27,500 bases of DNA, taken from Chrysomallon squamiferum. Lineage: Eukaryota; Mollusca; Gastropoda; Neomphalida; Peltospiridae. A program made the position numbers and the translations under genes. The stretch's first letter is position 1; each line of letters starts with the position of its first letter. The DNA lies in the NCBI GenBank assembly GCA_012295275.1, contig CM022670.1, positions 41,907,974 to 41,935,473 of the forward strand, given 5' to 3'. The notes below the pieces were generated by a model. It made no database searches and had not been told where the DNA came from. It saw nothing but the letters and a program-made list of their open reading frames with translations. Shown in pieces: positions 1 through 10,862 of the stretch.

Positions 1-347
1 GGTATGTAATATAAACAGAACCAGCAACAAGTATAAAACAAATTCTGTAATTTCTTAACCAGATAATAATAATCACACATTTGTTTGGCGAAATGAATCT
101 TCAGCAGCATGCAATTTAAAACTCTACAAAGCTAAAAAGAACAGCAGTTACTTGACAGCTGTACAGGCGGTCTCGTGCCGGCCTATGTCGTTTTGCAGTG
201 TACCTACTCAGACATATGCATGCATTGTCACACACTGTTGTTTATATCCGATTACGCTGGCGTGGTTGTAGTGGTATGGTTTACAGATTACAGAGTGTAG
301 ATACCTGTACTAATACGACACACGACGTATTGGGTGAAACAGACTTA
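1..347. other. gene-free AT-rich stretch
   Basis: No gene is recognised. A short open frame at 198-440 runs into the 34-bp tandem repeat and has no family resemblance. This stretch could be intron or downstream flank of gene A, whose later exons are not visible. Confidence 0.5.
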
Positions 348-449
348 CAGTATACTCAGTGTCTACAATTAACAGACTTAGCAGTATACTCAGTGTCTAC
401 AATTAACAGACTTAGCAGTATACTCAGTGTCTACAATTAACAGACTTAG
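348..449. repeat. 34-bp tandem repeat, three copies
   Basis: Three head-to-tail copies (348-381, 382-415, 416-449) each start cagtatactcag and end aacagacttag. They are essentially identical, which suggests recent expansion. No similarity to the other minisatellites in the window was seen. Confidence 0.95.
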
Positions 450-1362
450 CTTGCTTTAGTTTGGTTACTTTGTTTTTAAACCACTGAATACAAGAGACTG
501 TTTTTCACTACTGAGATGAAACCTGTAACCTGCGGTAATCTCTCTGAAAGCTGAGAGGACAAAGCACACTTCTTGATATTTAAACACCTCAATCAGATCT
601 GTCTCATCTAAACCCAGCCCTCGTGTGTAGTCGAGTGAGTGTGAGCTACAAGTTAAAACACTGTTAACTGGGATGTTGTTATTATAACTGAAGACGGGCA
701 ATCTTTTAATTACCGTGTTCATCACCAAATGCAATAAAACAATTTATGCTGTCGTCTAGTTATGATTTATGAAATACGTCTGACTTATTTCTGTGTATGA
801 CTTATTTGTCAGTATCAAATACTGCTAGGCCTAGTTTATCTGTTTTGCCTGTCTTTATGTTTACATTTATAAAGAACAAAGTGTGAAAAAGTTTTTGTGT
901 TTTGAACAATACAACAAAAGCGTACACGTGTGTTTGACGATGTTTCTGTCTCACAGGAGTTTTGTCTATTGTGTCTAATTAGAACACTTTAAACCACTCA
1001 GTTTAAACTCAACTCACGTCAGACTGTTAATAAATACTTGTTAATGGTAACTGTTAATATAAATTGTTTTTGTATTTTATGTATAACATATAAAGTATTA
1101 TGTTTTTATGTGCTATGTGTAATTTGTAATGTAACGTATTATCTGTTTCAGTTTTATGTGCTATGTATTGTTTTATGAATTACATACAATGGATTATGCA
1201 TTTTATGTTTTATTTTTATGTATAATTATGACTTGAGATAGGAAACTTCTGCAGCAGACTCGACTTATCGGTTAGCAATAAGCGGTCTTTAGTATGTACC
1301 TTCCCAGTCTCTGTAAAACATACAAAGGATTTTGGTAATCTACTTTTTCCTGGACCACAAAT
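450..1362. other. gene-free AT-rich stretch
   Basis: Mostly AT-rich non-repetitive DNA. A minus-strand open frame of 89 codons (465-734) has no CABIT core motif, no recognisable domain, and no splice context tying it to gene A. I see nothing else in this stretch. Confidence 0.5.
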
Positions 1363-1940
1363 CACTGAACAAAGAAACATGAAGTCAGAGTCTTCTAACC
1401 ACTGTACTAAACTCTGCAGTACTCACTCGTCACTGAACAAAGTAGCATGAAGTCAGAGTCTTCTAACCACTGTACTAAACTCTGCAGTACTCACTTCACT
1501 GAACAAAGTAGCATGAAGTCAGAGTCTTCTAACCACTGTACTAAACTCTGCAGTACTCACTCGTCACTGAACAAAGTAGCATGAAGTCAGAGTCTTCTAA
1601 CCACTGTACTAAACTCTGCAGTACTCACTCGTCACTGAACAAAGTAGCATGAAGTCAGAGTCTTCTAACCACTGTACTAAACACTGCATACTTTCATTTT
1701 AAAACCACTGTACTAAACTCTGCAGTACTCACTCGTCACTGAACAAAGAAACATGAAGTCAGAGTCTTCTAACCACTGTACTAAACACTGCAGTACTCAC
1801 TCGTCACTGAACAAAGTAGCATGAAGTCAGAGTCTTCTAACCACTGTACTAAACACTGCAGTACTCACTCGTCACTGAACAAAGTAGCATGAAGTCAGAG
1901 TCTTCTAACCACTGTACTAAACACTGCAGTACTCACTCGT
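1363..1940. repeat. 68-bp satellite, about eight copies, with tRNA-SINE-like unit
   Basis: Eight near-identical units begin cactgaacaaag and end tactcactcgt, with period 68 bp. One unit is a few bases short, near 1495, and the array is interrupted near 1685-1705 by a divergent segment and a partial unit. Variants such as aaactctgcag versus aaacactgcag cluster by position, as expected from local unequal exchange. On the minus strand each unit contains tacagtggttagaagactc, which resembles the A-box and anticodon arm of the tRNA-derived SINEs at 4381-4512 and 25425-25525. The array may therefore have grown from a SINE head. Confidence 0.93.
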
Positions 1941-2531
1941 CGATATTTATTTTAAAACTGCTGATTTCCGAGATTGCTCAGACAAAAAACCTTTGTCGGT
2001 AACTTCTTTCTTCCGTCTACAGTAATAATGATCAATGTCAATGTGTCTGTATGAATGATTGAATGTCCATGCGTGTATGTGTGCGTATATAAAATAAAAA
2101 ATTAATATACATTTAAAAAAAAAAATCAGAATATATAATAATTTTTAATGATTTTCATTTATTTATAAAACGAAATAATGAAGTGTGTTGTTAGTTTTTA
2201 AAACATTCATTGTTTACCTCTGTGAGATACAAATCAATGATTTCAAACTTGTGTGTGACATCATCACATCAAACAGCCAATCAGAGTCCGCGTACTAGAG
2301 TTTATACACTCTCAATAAAACACATCAGAACTACCAGAGGCACGTGTTTACTCGAATCAAACTCTACACACACTGAGCAATCGCCAGTGTTTGATAAAAC
2401 ACTGGAATTGAAGTACATACAGCTAATTATCTCACCAAATATCTCATTGTACATAGTCTGCTCTACTTCTGACAAACACACACAGACAGACCGACAAGAA
2501 ACAAAACTACACTATTATTTGCATACAAAGA

Positions 2532-2630
2532 TGTGTATGTAACAACAGTAATAATAGTAACCACAACGATAACAACAACTGCAGCAGTAGCTGCTGCAGC
2601 AACAACAAGAATAACAACAGCAGCAGCAAC
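2532..2630. repeat. degenerate AAC/AAT/CAG triplet patch
   Basis: Imperfect runs of AAC, AAT and GCA triplets occur here. The composition is the reverse complement of the TTG/TTA tract at 2701-2791, about 70 bp downstream, so the two could pair as imperfect hairpin arms. Confidence 0.8.
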
Positions 2631-2700
2631 TGGCCACTGATGTTTCCGCATAGAATTTTGCCAAGTCCATTTTTACATTTACACTGGGATATTTCGACAA

Positions 2701-2751
2701 TTACTGTTATTATTGTTGTTGTTGTTGTTATTGTTATTATTGTTGTTATTA

Positions 2752-2791
<40 letters not shown>
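2701..2791. repeat. TTG/TTA compound trinucleotide tract
   Basis: Interspersed GTT and ATT triplets resolve into an uninterrupted ATT run up to 2791. This is a compound microsatellite. Confidence 0.9.
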
Positions 2792-2792
<1 letters not shown>

Positions 2793-3646
2793 TTAAAATT
2801 TCAGTACAAAGATATTTGTAGTATTATATAACAACTGTACACTGAATACAAAACCGTTAAAAAAATAAAAATAATAAAAGCTTTACTGTAATTGCAACTC
2901 CCGTAGCCAGCTGTTGTTTACAAAAGATCGAGTCAGCTAAGTCAGCATTTTCCAAATACACGAATTTCACCTAATTACCGTGATTACAGAACAAAACAAC
3001 TGGGAATTCAGTTAAAAACCTGCTTGGTTATAACTCAGATTTACATTTACTTTGTTATAAAGTCCCAAATATCATGTTAGTAAATAAATGATTTTAAAAT
3101 TGTACTCAATTTGCTATTTTCCACATTATTCCTATTACTGGTTATCATGACTGAAGCGTCCGCCATATTTGATGAGAACGTCTGGTCACTTAAAGTTTCC
3201 AGGACATAACGACCGTGGTAAAAATATCAATGTTCAAATTATGTACACATGTATATATGACAATATAAACGTACACAAATATTTATATCTACAGACGTAG
3301 CAATGCACTGACACGTAGATCACATTAGAATCGAGATTTCATTTTCAAGCCGACAGTAATCAAACAGATGTAAGAGTGACGCCATTTTCCGTTGTTGGTT
3401 TACTAAACCAAAATGTTGCTAAATAAAAGCTGCGTCACTTTTATTTGTGTCAAATCCTGTCGTTTATCAACGGACTTCAGTAATGAAAGGTCAAGCAAAG
3501 CTTATCATTGTACTGAATGACTACTTGTCTCTTATGTAAATACAGAATACCGTTCAGAACCGTAAACTGCTGGCAGCCACAAATTTAAAACTGACAGTAA
3601 CAATGTTTTATAAACTACATCAAATAATAATAACACTAACAAATAA

Positions 3647-3689
<43 letters not shown>

Positions 3690-4203
3690 TAATAATGGTA
3701 AGACTAATAATTAAAAACAGAAATACTGTATGTTGCAAATATAAGTATAAGCCAGGTAAGTGAGATTATAGTAATATTCTGGATTAATAAAAATTAACTT
3801 GTTTCTTTCAGGCAAGTTAAACAAAGAGTCCATTTGCAAGTAACGCACATTTTGTTACAGTAATATCAGAGATTAACAAAAGTTAACTGAGGGAAATCGG
3901 CCAAAGAGACCATCTAACAAACAGCACACAGTAAATGACAGCATTTGTGTTGTTTTTCTCGTTATGCGCCCTGTCACACAACTTGTCTAAACTCTCACCG
4001 GTTATTATAACATTTTACTTAACAGAAAAGTCATAGATGACCATAATTCTCTTTAAATGCGTCGCACTTATAACTATTTATTTTCATCCTCATTTTTATT
4101 ATTTGTTTTAAATTAATTTCTAATTCACTGAACATCAATGAAACGTCCAGTAACGTATTAAAGAACATTTTTAATTGTATTTCAACAATATATATTTATT
4201 TAC

Positions 4204-4359
<156 letters not shown>

Positions 4360-4380
4360 TAAGCTTGTTACTAGAGTAAT

Positions 4381-4512
4381 CTAACAACAGAGAAAATTTT
4401 GCATGTGTCGACTGGTAGAGATTACACCGACTTACATTACGTGAGTTTTCTAACCACTGAACTACAACTACCTCCTAAGACTGTCAACTTGACCAGTGTA
4501 ACTGTAACCTTC
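4381..4512 (-). mobile_element. tRNA-derived SINE fragment
   Basis: On the minus strand 4450-4468 reads as a tRNA-like A-box (gttcagtggttag). About 25 bp further along, 4411-4430 holds a weak B-box-like stretch (ggtgtaatctctacc). The order and spacing suit a tRNA-derived SINE head. The B-box lacks the GTTC core, so this is an old or partial copy rather than a functional tRNA gene. The outer limits are estimated. Confidence 0.5.
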
Positions 4513-5119
4513 GACAGGAATGTTTTTAAGTTGACACTGACTTAGTGGCGGGGTACTAGCCCACCCCGTCAATTTGTCTTCACATTTCTCAGTCAGCAGC
4601 TCCCTTTCTTTGTCACACGTACAAAGTTTGTCACAGTCTCTCTTCAAACAAACGTCAACGTTCTTCCCTCTGTCCTTTTACTCTCCTCACCTTTATCTTC
4701 TTTCTTTCCTGTTACTCATGTCTCTCTTGCACACGCACGCACACACACACACACACATGCGTTCTTATAAATAATCTCTCTCTCTCTCCCCCCACTCAAA
4801 ACAGTATATTTAAATATATGTCATCAGCTGATCAAAGTATCTTATCATGTCTTAAACTTTTATAACGATATAAGAATACAGTTTTGCTACGTAATTTTTA
4901 TTACTTAAATCAGCGAACTCACTTGTATGTAAATATTTTGTGAATGCACATACAAAACTGAGTATTTTGTACACCGTCACACAAATATTAATATTGTGAA
5001 GTCTTTCATATAAAACATATATTTTCTAATGTTTTACACAACTCAAAACTGAACATTTTCTAAACTTTCACATAAAATTAGGCATTAGAAAAGAGTGACA
5101 CAGAAGTGTGTAAACTTAC
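4513..5119. other. gene-free stretch 3' of gene A exon 1 (probable intron)
   Basis: This contains a short (CA)n run at 4739-4757, a CT run near 4775-4790 and AT-rich DNA. If gene A is functional, this is the start of its intron, which opens with GTAAGT on the minus strand at 5119. No second CABIT exon is visible down to position 1. Confidence 0.5.
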
Positions 5120-5432
5120 CTTTGTACAGAGCTGGTATTTCCATCACATCGCCCGTAGCCACGTAATCATTCATCCGCTTGTCCCACTGCATTTGTCTTC
5201 CTATCACAATCTTTCTGCGTCTCACTTCGAGCACGTGCATGACGTCAGTGTGTTGAGTCCAGCCTGGGAGGTGTTTGGCGATGTCGCCTCTGTGCAGTTT
5301 CACCTGGAACGGGAGTTTAGTTGATGACAGTATTTCCTTCAGCGTCCTCGCCTTCTCCTCCCACACTACGTCTTGAACCCCAGCGCCGCCCGACCCGGGT
5401 ATCACATCGGGTATATTATCCTCGGCAGCCAT
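5120..5432 (-). CDS. gene A: CABIT-domain protein, first coding exon (partial gene)
   Basis: The first coding exon gives 104 codons plus one base and encodes the N-terminal half of a CABIT domain. Conserved landmarks are W24, then L31 and I34, then LP at residues 40-41 followed by a V-x-L strand. The exon closes with IPALYKG. The ATG at 5432 is the first after an in-frame TAG (5448-5450). The exon ends at AAAG|GTAAGT, an excellent donor in phase 1, at the same place as the introns of genes B, C and D. The N-terminal 20 residues are acidic or glycine-rich and look disordered. No second exon is found in the 5.1 kb downstream, so the rest lies beyond the window edge or has been lost. Family knowledge suggests a cytoplasmic signalling adaptor. 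The intron match makes me fairly sure this is a real exon, but not that the gene is intact. Confidence 0.75.
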
Positions 5433-5740
5433 CTTGCCTCTGCTTAACTACAGGACGCCGTCTTATGTCGGCTGCTACTGTTGCTCCGGCGCTGTTGCTG
5501 TTGCTGTTGCTGTTGCTGAGAACATATGGACAGCCGTTGTTTCATGATCGTCGAAGAGACACACTGAAAATACAACACTGTCGTCAGAAAGAAGTGAACG
5601 CAGAGCAAATGTTTACATTTCCCTGCGCTGTCCAGCGGAAAGGTAAATCTCGCAAGTGTTGTCGGGAAATTCGCGGCACATTATCGACAGCAGACGACAA
5701 GCGCTTCTCGTCAAATGTTGGTCGCGGCGTGCAGTGAGTT
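5433..5740. promoter_or_regulatory. putative upstream region of gene A, CpG-richer
   Basis: Just 5' of the gene A start, the DNA is visibly richer in G, C and CpG than the surrounding spacer. It also includes a short hexanucleotide run (gttgct, about 5491-5517). No TATA box was found at a convincing distance. A promoter role is inferred only from position and composition. A plus-strand open frame through this stretch (ATG at 5465) starts with a leucine run encoded by the hexanucleotide repeat and looks signal-peptide-like, but I do not call it a gene. Confidence 0.3.
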
Positions 5741-6135
5741 CTCCCCCACAGAGCAAAAACCGGTTTTCTTCACTCGGCTAAGTACATTAGTAAAAAATAA
5801 ACACCCAGCCTCACACTCGTCAGCCCTGTGAACAAGTTAATACGAGGCTAATTAATAATATGTAATTGTATTACAACACCCGCGTGAAGTGATCGCTTTG
5901 TTGATTTCTCTGTTACTGGTCTGTGTCTGTCACTAACAGTTTTGCTAACACTGGTTTTGGCATATTTCCAGTTTTTATGTTTCTGTTTATTTATGGTATT
6001 TTTTTTTTTTTATTATTATTTAGTTAAATGTACTTGTCTTAATTTATTTATTAATTTAATGGTTTAATGCAATAAATAATTTAAATAGTTTTATTAATTT
6101 ACACTTATTTTTATTATGAAGCTGTTCAGATTCAT

Positions 6136-6170
<35 letters not shown>

Positions 6171-6348
6171 TTATGTATTAAACACTGGCTCTGTATTTTT
6201 TTTTTTTTTTTTTTTTTTTTGTGTGTGTTCTTTACAATGAATAAACCAACATCATTATCATCATAATATATATGCATTTTTTTCTTCTATACCTGTTACC
6301 ATGGAAACAAAATTGTATACAGTAGTAATAGTAAAATGAATGGAAAAG

Positions 6349-6383
<35 letters not shown>
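6349..6383. repeat. 35-base poly(A) tract
   Basis: An uninterrupted A run. It might be the tail of a retroposed element, but no recognisable body or target-site duplication was found upstream. Confidence 0.9.
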
Positions 6384-6386
<3 letters not shown>

Positions 6387-7605
6387 TTAGGTGGTTTGTT
6401 TATTTCAGGTGAAACAGTGGTAAAATTTTATCTTACTGTGAATATCAAACAATGAAAGTTTATTTTAGTGTAATTATTAAGCACAGTAAACGAATATTAC
6501 TTTGTTTTCCAACCAGAAACACTCAGTTTAAGTAAAACAGTCTTGTTATAAGCAGTAAACTACGTGCTGATCAAAGTAATCTGTCTGTAATAACTGATGT
6601 GTGACACACACACGTCTCTCTGACAGTGGGCGGGTGAAAAATCACTGGAGCGTGACGTCATATCCTGTTCCATGAATAGTTAATAAGGAGTAATCAATAT
6701 TGGTTATTTGTCAGCACATTTGTAATACACAGTATATTACAACTTTGTTTAACTAGTCAGTTTTATCTCTTACAGTCATTTCACTTCACTGCGTCCTCAA
6801 CAGCACCTATGTGCTTTCCACTCCTACTGTATCTTCTGCTTTTACTACTTCTACAACTACCACTATTACTGCAAGTATTACTACCACCACTACGTCTACT
6901 ACTGTTATATTACACAGACATTTTAAACTTTCCTCTTAGTGTATACCCGGGCTATATGTGAAAGTACGTCAAACAAACTCTAAGTTTAAATATTTTGATG
7001 TTTGATTTTAAAAATCTCTTAAAACAATAATGTTTGTCTTTTTATACTCAACCACATACATGTCACCTTGAACATAGAACAAACATAAAAATCAATTTAC
7101 TTCAATAAACCTTTGTCATATATCCACCCAAAAGTCTTCTTCCAAATCCAGAGAGGATATACATCTTGAGTGACACCCCGAAATTGTTTTTTTCACTAGC
7201 AATGTTCTTTCTAATTAATTAATCTGATTGTGAAAGCTGTAGACGTTGCACAACGCTGACGCCCACGTTCAGAAATCATGCCTTGTTAAACACACACGTC
7301 TGTCGTTACATAAATTCCATTTCCACATTCTGATAACACTGCTAATCTTTGTAAAAATAAAAAATACATAACAATACGTGTCTAGGCTTGAAACATTATT
7401 TATGTGACATTGAAATTTTTTACATTTATGTAGACAAGGAAATATTGTCGTTTAGAAAAGTTTATCTGTTGTAAAACAAAGATTTTAATTTTTTTTTTTT
7501 TATTTACTTCATCTCAAACTTCCTATTCCATTGTTTTCATGTCAGTTTATTTCAAGAAGCTTGTTTTACTTTATGATGATAGAAATTCCCTGCTGCTATT
7601 ACCTT

Positions 7606-7636
<31 letters not shown>

Positions 7637-7771
7637 GTGTTACGACGACTACTACTACCGTTTGGTTGTTGTAGTAACATTAAATATATATGAACAAGAA
7701 AACAACAAAATAAAAGTACATTACCTTTTCGCTACCTTAATTTCGCAGTATTATTTAACAACTAAAAAGAT

Positions 7772-7804
7772 TGACGTCATAACCTTTGCTTGTCGCTGAC
7801 GTCA
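7772..7804. promoter_or_regulatory. paired CRE/ATF palindromes
   Basis: Two perfect TGACGTCA octamers (7772-7779 and 7797-7804) lie 25 bp apart in gene-free DNA. TGACGTCA is the established full CREB/ATF site. Regulatory activity is inferred from the motif only, and the nearest gene start (gene A) is more than 2 kb away. Confidence 0.3.
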
Positions 7805-8087
7805 CGCTACTAATAATAATAAATCAAAGGACATTTTGGATGGGACACTAGTGACATTTTAATATTAATTGAGGATTACAGTTTTATAAATATTTGAAAC
7901 ATATTTGGGGGTTTGTTTAATTATAAGATAATTCTTATTATTGAAGAAAATAATAACAAAACAAAGCCTAAGAGCGCAGACGTGAATTTCTGTGTTTGTA
8001 TCTGCGTATGTTTGCACGTGTGTGCTTTTCGTCTGTGCGTATATCTGTGAGCCATATAGATATCTGTCTGTGTTGTGTGTTGATATA

Positions 8088-8108
8088 TGTGTGTGTGTGT
8101 GTGTGTGT
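8088..8108. repeat. (GT)n microsatellite
   Basis: A perfect GT run of about ten units. Confidence 0.9.
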
Positions 8109-8133
8109 AAATTGTGAATTCTTTGTAATAATT

Positions 8134-8205
8134 ATTACATACTAAGAATTAATAATTATTATGAGTTTTATTACATACTAAGAAGTAACAATTATTATGA
8201 GTTTT
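8134..8205. repeat. 36-bp direct duplication
   Basis: Two adjacent copies (8134-8169 and 8170-8205) start attacatactaagaa and end ttattatgagtttt, and differ at two positions. A simple local duplication. Confidence 0.9.
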
Positions 8206-8690
8206 CAGTTTTTGAATTCTGAGTCTACAACAAAACAGTGTCAGCTCTGTTGTTACAGGCTGTCTGTGAATTAGTGTCACATCTCACCCACGAGACTGAC
8301 TGTCACTAGTGACACACAATGAACACAGAATCCTTCAGATCACCCCAAGCTGGTCAACAGTGAAACAAACGAAAAAGTGTACATGGCTGTTTTATATGGT
8401 TGTGTTTTGAACTGGTGCTTATAACAATGTCGATGGTACTTGATACTACGTGTCAGGTCACGTGGTTAGTAGTACGGTGACCTAATTAGATAAGTAGTTT
8501 AGAACACATGGTAGATGTATTGGCTGGAGGCGTGGTTTAGGTTTTACACAGTTTTCAATGTTCTCTGTGACTCGCTGTTTGTTGTCATCAGTCTGATTTC
8601 TGTGAAGAAAAAAAAAAAACAACAAAATAAATAAATAGAAAATTTATGAATGTTTAATGGCACCTTAGGACGAAAAGCATATTAGCTGTT
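8206..8690. other. gene-free single-copy-looking stretch
   Basis: Moderately complex DNA without a usable open frame. No gene, RNA or repeat was recognised. Confidence 0.5.
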
Positions 8691-8930
8691 GGGTGTCAAA
8701 GCAAACTTAAATAAAATAATAAAAATAAAAAAATAAAAAAATAAAATGAAATAAAAAAACAATAAATAAAAAAAATAAAATGAAATAAAAAAAAATAAAT
8801 AAATAAAAGTGAAATAAAATAAAAAATAAAATGAAATAAATAAATAAATAGAAAAAAATAATAGTAATAATAACAGTAATAACAAGAATACTACTAGTAC
8901 TAGTAGTAGTAATAATAAATAAATAATAAA
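8691..8930. repeat. A-rich low-complexity block (AAATAAAATG-type)
   Basis: Irregular AAAT, AAAAT and ATGAAATA words are followed by AAT and AGT triplets. The minus-strand open frame here (8682-8885) encodes only F, L, I and Y runs and is not a gene. Confidence 0.85.
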
Positions 8931-9164
8931 AGAAGAGGGAAACTGTGAGAAGTGCGAGTCTGGGTGTGTCCAGTAGTTACATCTGTTGTTTTTTATTTAT
9001 TTATTTTTTAAATACCAGCGTCCTTCACTCTGAACTCTGCCTCACAAACTAAACACAAAATCTACCAGTGTATGTGAGTCTATGCGTCCAGATAAAACCT
9101 ACGTCATCGATCTTTTCACCTCTCTCGTGTTTAAAGCACGCTTGTTATGTAAAACATGGACTTG
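8931..9164. other. gene-free stretch
   Basis: Sequence of ordinary complexity with a short ATTT run near 8993-9008. No gene is recognised. Confidence 0.4.
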
Positions 9165-9260
9165 CTGTTTCGGTTGTAAAGACACTTTGCTGACTGGACC
9201 CCTGATGGGAATCGATCCATCACTGATCGCGCGTCAGTGTGACGCGTTATTGCAGATCTT
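9165..9260 (-). mobile_element. degenerate tRNA-derived SINE head
   Basis: On the minus strand the block reads gcgcgatcagtg, then ggatcgattcccatcag, then a ggtccagtcagcaaag tail. The GATCGATTCCC core matches a tRNA B-box. From memory, the phrase resembles a SINE head common in mollusc genomes. It is truncated and mutated, and its limits are approximate. Confidence 0.4.
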
Positions 9261-9880
9261 TATTTAGCCTACATTACACACCCGAGTGTTAGGAAACACA
9301 GACAGACAGACAGACAGGCGGGACACACAGACGAGGCGGGAAGAAAGATAAAAGTAAAAATTTGTTTAAACAGAAAATACCGCGCGCTGTACAAGATGTT
9401 CAAAGCATGCGTTGTGCTGACATTTCGGTCATCAGCGATGTTCTGTAGGTTCTGCGTTTTAGGCAGGACCCGTGATGTGTTTACAAACACAACAAACACA
9501 AAATGTACCTCCCGCCATTGTTCTCTGTTTGTAACAATGTCTTTTCTGTGTGAAAACTGTAATACATGATCCAAAAATAATATTAAACAAAATAATATCT
9601 TAATTTTTATTTTCACGAATTATTATTTTTTTTTCATTTTAAATGGCATATACGTCACATTCGTTTGTTACCATGGAAACTATCATCTTGCTGTAGTAGT
9701 ATTAACTGTAGTAACTGTAGAAACAGTAGTGATAACAGTAGTAGAAACACTTGTACTCATTGTAGCAGCAATAGTCGCAGTAAGGTAGTGGTGGTTATAG
9801 TAGTAATAATAATAGTAGAGATGGTAATAATCGTAACATAATTTTGCACTTGTTTACTTAAGTACATCGAGAAAAAAAAA
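9261..9880. other. gene-free spacer
   Basis: This contains a short (CAGA)n run at 9299-9317 and AGT triplets around 9690-9830. The minus-strand open frame 9269-9616 (115 codons) has no domain, a biased composition and a GACA-repeat-coded segment. I do not accept it as a gene. Confidence 0.45.
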
Positions 9881-9990
9881 TAATAAAATAAAATAAATTA
9901 AAATAATATAAAAAAGAAACAAATAAATAAATAAAGCAAAATAAAATAAAATAAAATAAAATAAAATAAAATAAAATAAAATAAAATAAA
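9881..9990. repeat. (AAAAT)n array
   Basis: About nine clean AAAAT units occur between 9940 and 9990. They are preceded by looser A-rich words. Confidence 0.9.
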
Positions 9991-10095
9991 ACATTGAATA
10001 AATGTCTGGATTATTAAACCTCCAAAAGTTGTCTCCCTCTTTCTAATTTTAACTTTGTTGTCCTAATATAACGACAGCTGCTGCTTGAGCTGCTG

Positions 10096-10098
10096 CTG

Positions 10099-10134
<36 letters not shown>

Positions 10135-10205
10135 ATACAAGTACTACTACTACTACTACTACTAATACAGGTACTACTACTACTACTACTACTACAAGTA
10201 CTACT
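10096..10205. repeat. (CTA)n microsatellite with internal duplication
   Basis: CTA triplets are broken by the repeated phrase aatacaagtac or aatacaggtac, so a 30-40 bp higher-order unit has been copied about three times. Confidence 0.88.
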
Positions 10206-10225
10206 AGATCAGAGCAGGTTTGTGT

Positions 10226-10230
<5 letters not shown>

Positions 10231-10311
<81 letters not shown>
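10231..10311. repeat. (AAT)17(ATT)10 palindromic tract
   Basis: About 17 AAT units run directly into 10 ATT units, with the switch between 10281 and 10282. Because AAT and ATT are complementary, 10252-10311 is a perfect 60-bp palindrome with no spacer. Confidence 0.95.
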
Positions 10312-10773
10312 TGTGAATATTTATTACGTGTTTATTACGTCCGTTTCATTAAGAATACATTGTACAATAGTGTATTTGTATGTATGTGTGTAAGTATACA
10401 GACACACACAAGTTTGGAGTATGTTCATATTTTTTGCAAAGGGAACCACCGCAAAAGATCTATGGCGTAATATGCGTGTGTATATGCGTGTGCGTTACAT
10501 GGTATACTCCATTACGTCAAGGCGATTATTCCGACTGTATTTGTTAAAAAAAAAGAAGAAGCGAAAGACAAACAACAAATAAATAAATAAATAAATAATG
10601 ATAGTGGTCATGATGATGATGACGATGATGATAATAATAACAACACAAGAACCAGCACCAACACCACCACCAACAACAACAATTATAATAATATTAAACA
10701 AATTGTAAGAATTTAGTGTATTTACATGATTAGTGTTGTTAATATTCAACATTCTTACACGTAGGACAAGTTG

Positions 10774-10778
<5 letters not shown>
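10312..10778. other. gene-free stretch with triplet repeats
   Basis: This contains an (AAAT)n run at 10577-10598 and GAT/AAT/CAA/ACC triplets at 10608-10690. No gene was found. The minus-strand frame 10495-10752 is repeat-coded. Confidence 0.5.

Positions 10779-10859
<81 letters not shown>
10779..10859. repeat. (CT)40 microsatellite
   Basis: A perfect polypyrimidine CT run of about 40 units. It is the second long CT tract in the window. Confidence 0.97.

Positions 10860-10862
<3 letters not shown>

Larger units (their letters stand above)
5741..8087. other. gene-free spacer between genes A and B, proximal part
   Basis: No gene is recognised. It holds an (ATTT)n run at 6133-6171, a T run at 6196-6220, a 35-base A run at 6349-6383, and CTA triplets around 6835-6905 and 7605-7650. 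Three perfect TGACGTCA palindromes lie at 6653, 7772 and 7797. The open frame at 7539-7799 crosses the CTA repeat and is leucine-only there. Confidence 0.5.

Noticed and set aside
465-734. Minus-strand 89-codon frame considered as gene A exon 2
   Set aside because: It has no W-F start, no CABIT Cys or LP...G-x-F core, and no acceptor in the right phase was recognised.
1363-1940. CRISPR-like array of direct repeats
   Set aside because: Units are contiguous with no unique spacers, and the context is a eukaryotic genome; it is a satellite.
6349-6383. Processed pseudogene ending in poly(A)
   Set aside because: No coding remnant or target-site duplication could be seen upstream of the A run.
9269-9616. 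Minus-strand 115-codon frame as a novel gene
   Set aside because: Biased composition, partly coded by a GACA repeat, with no domain and no splice partner.
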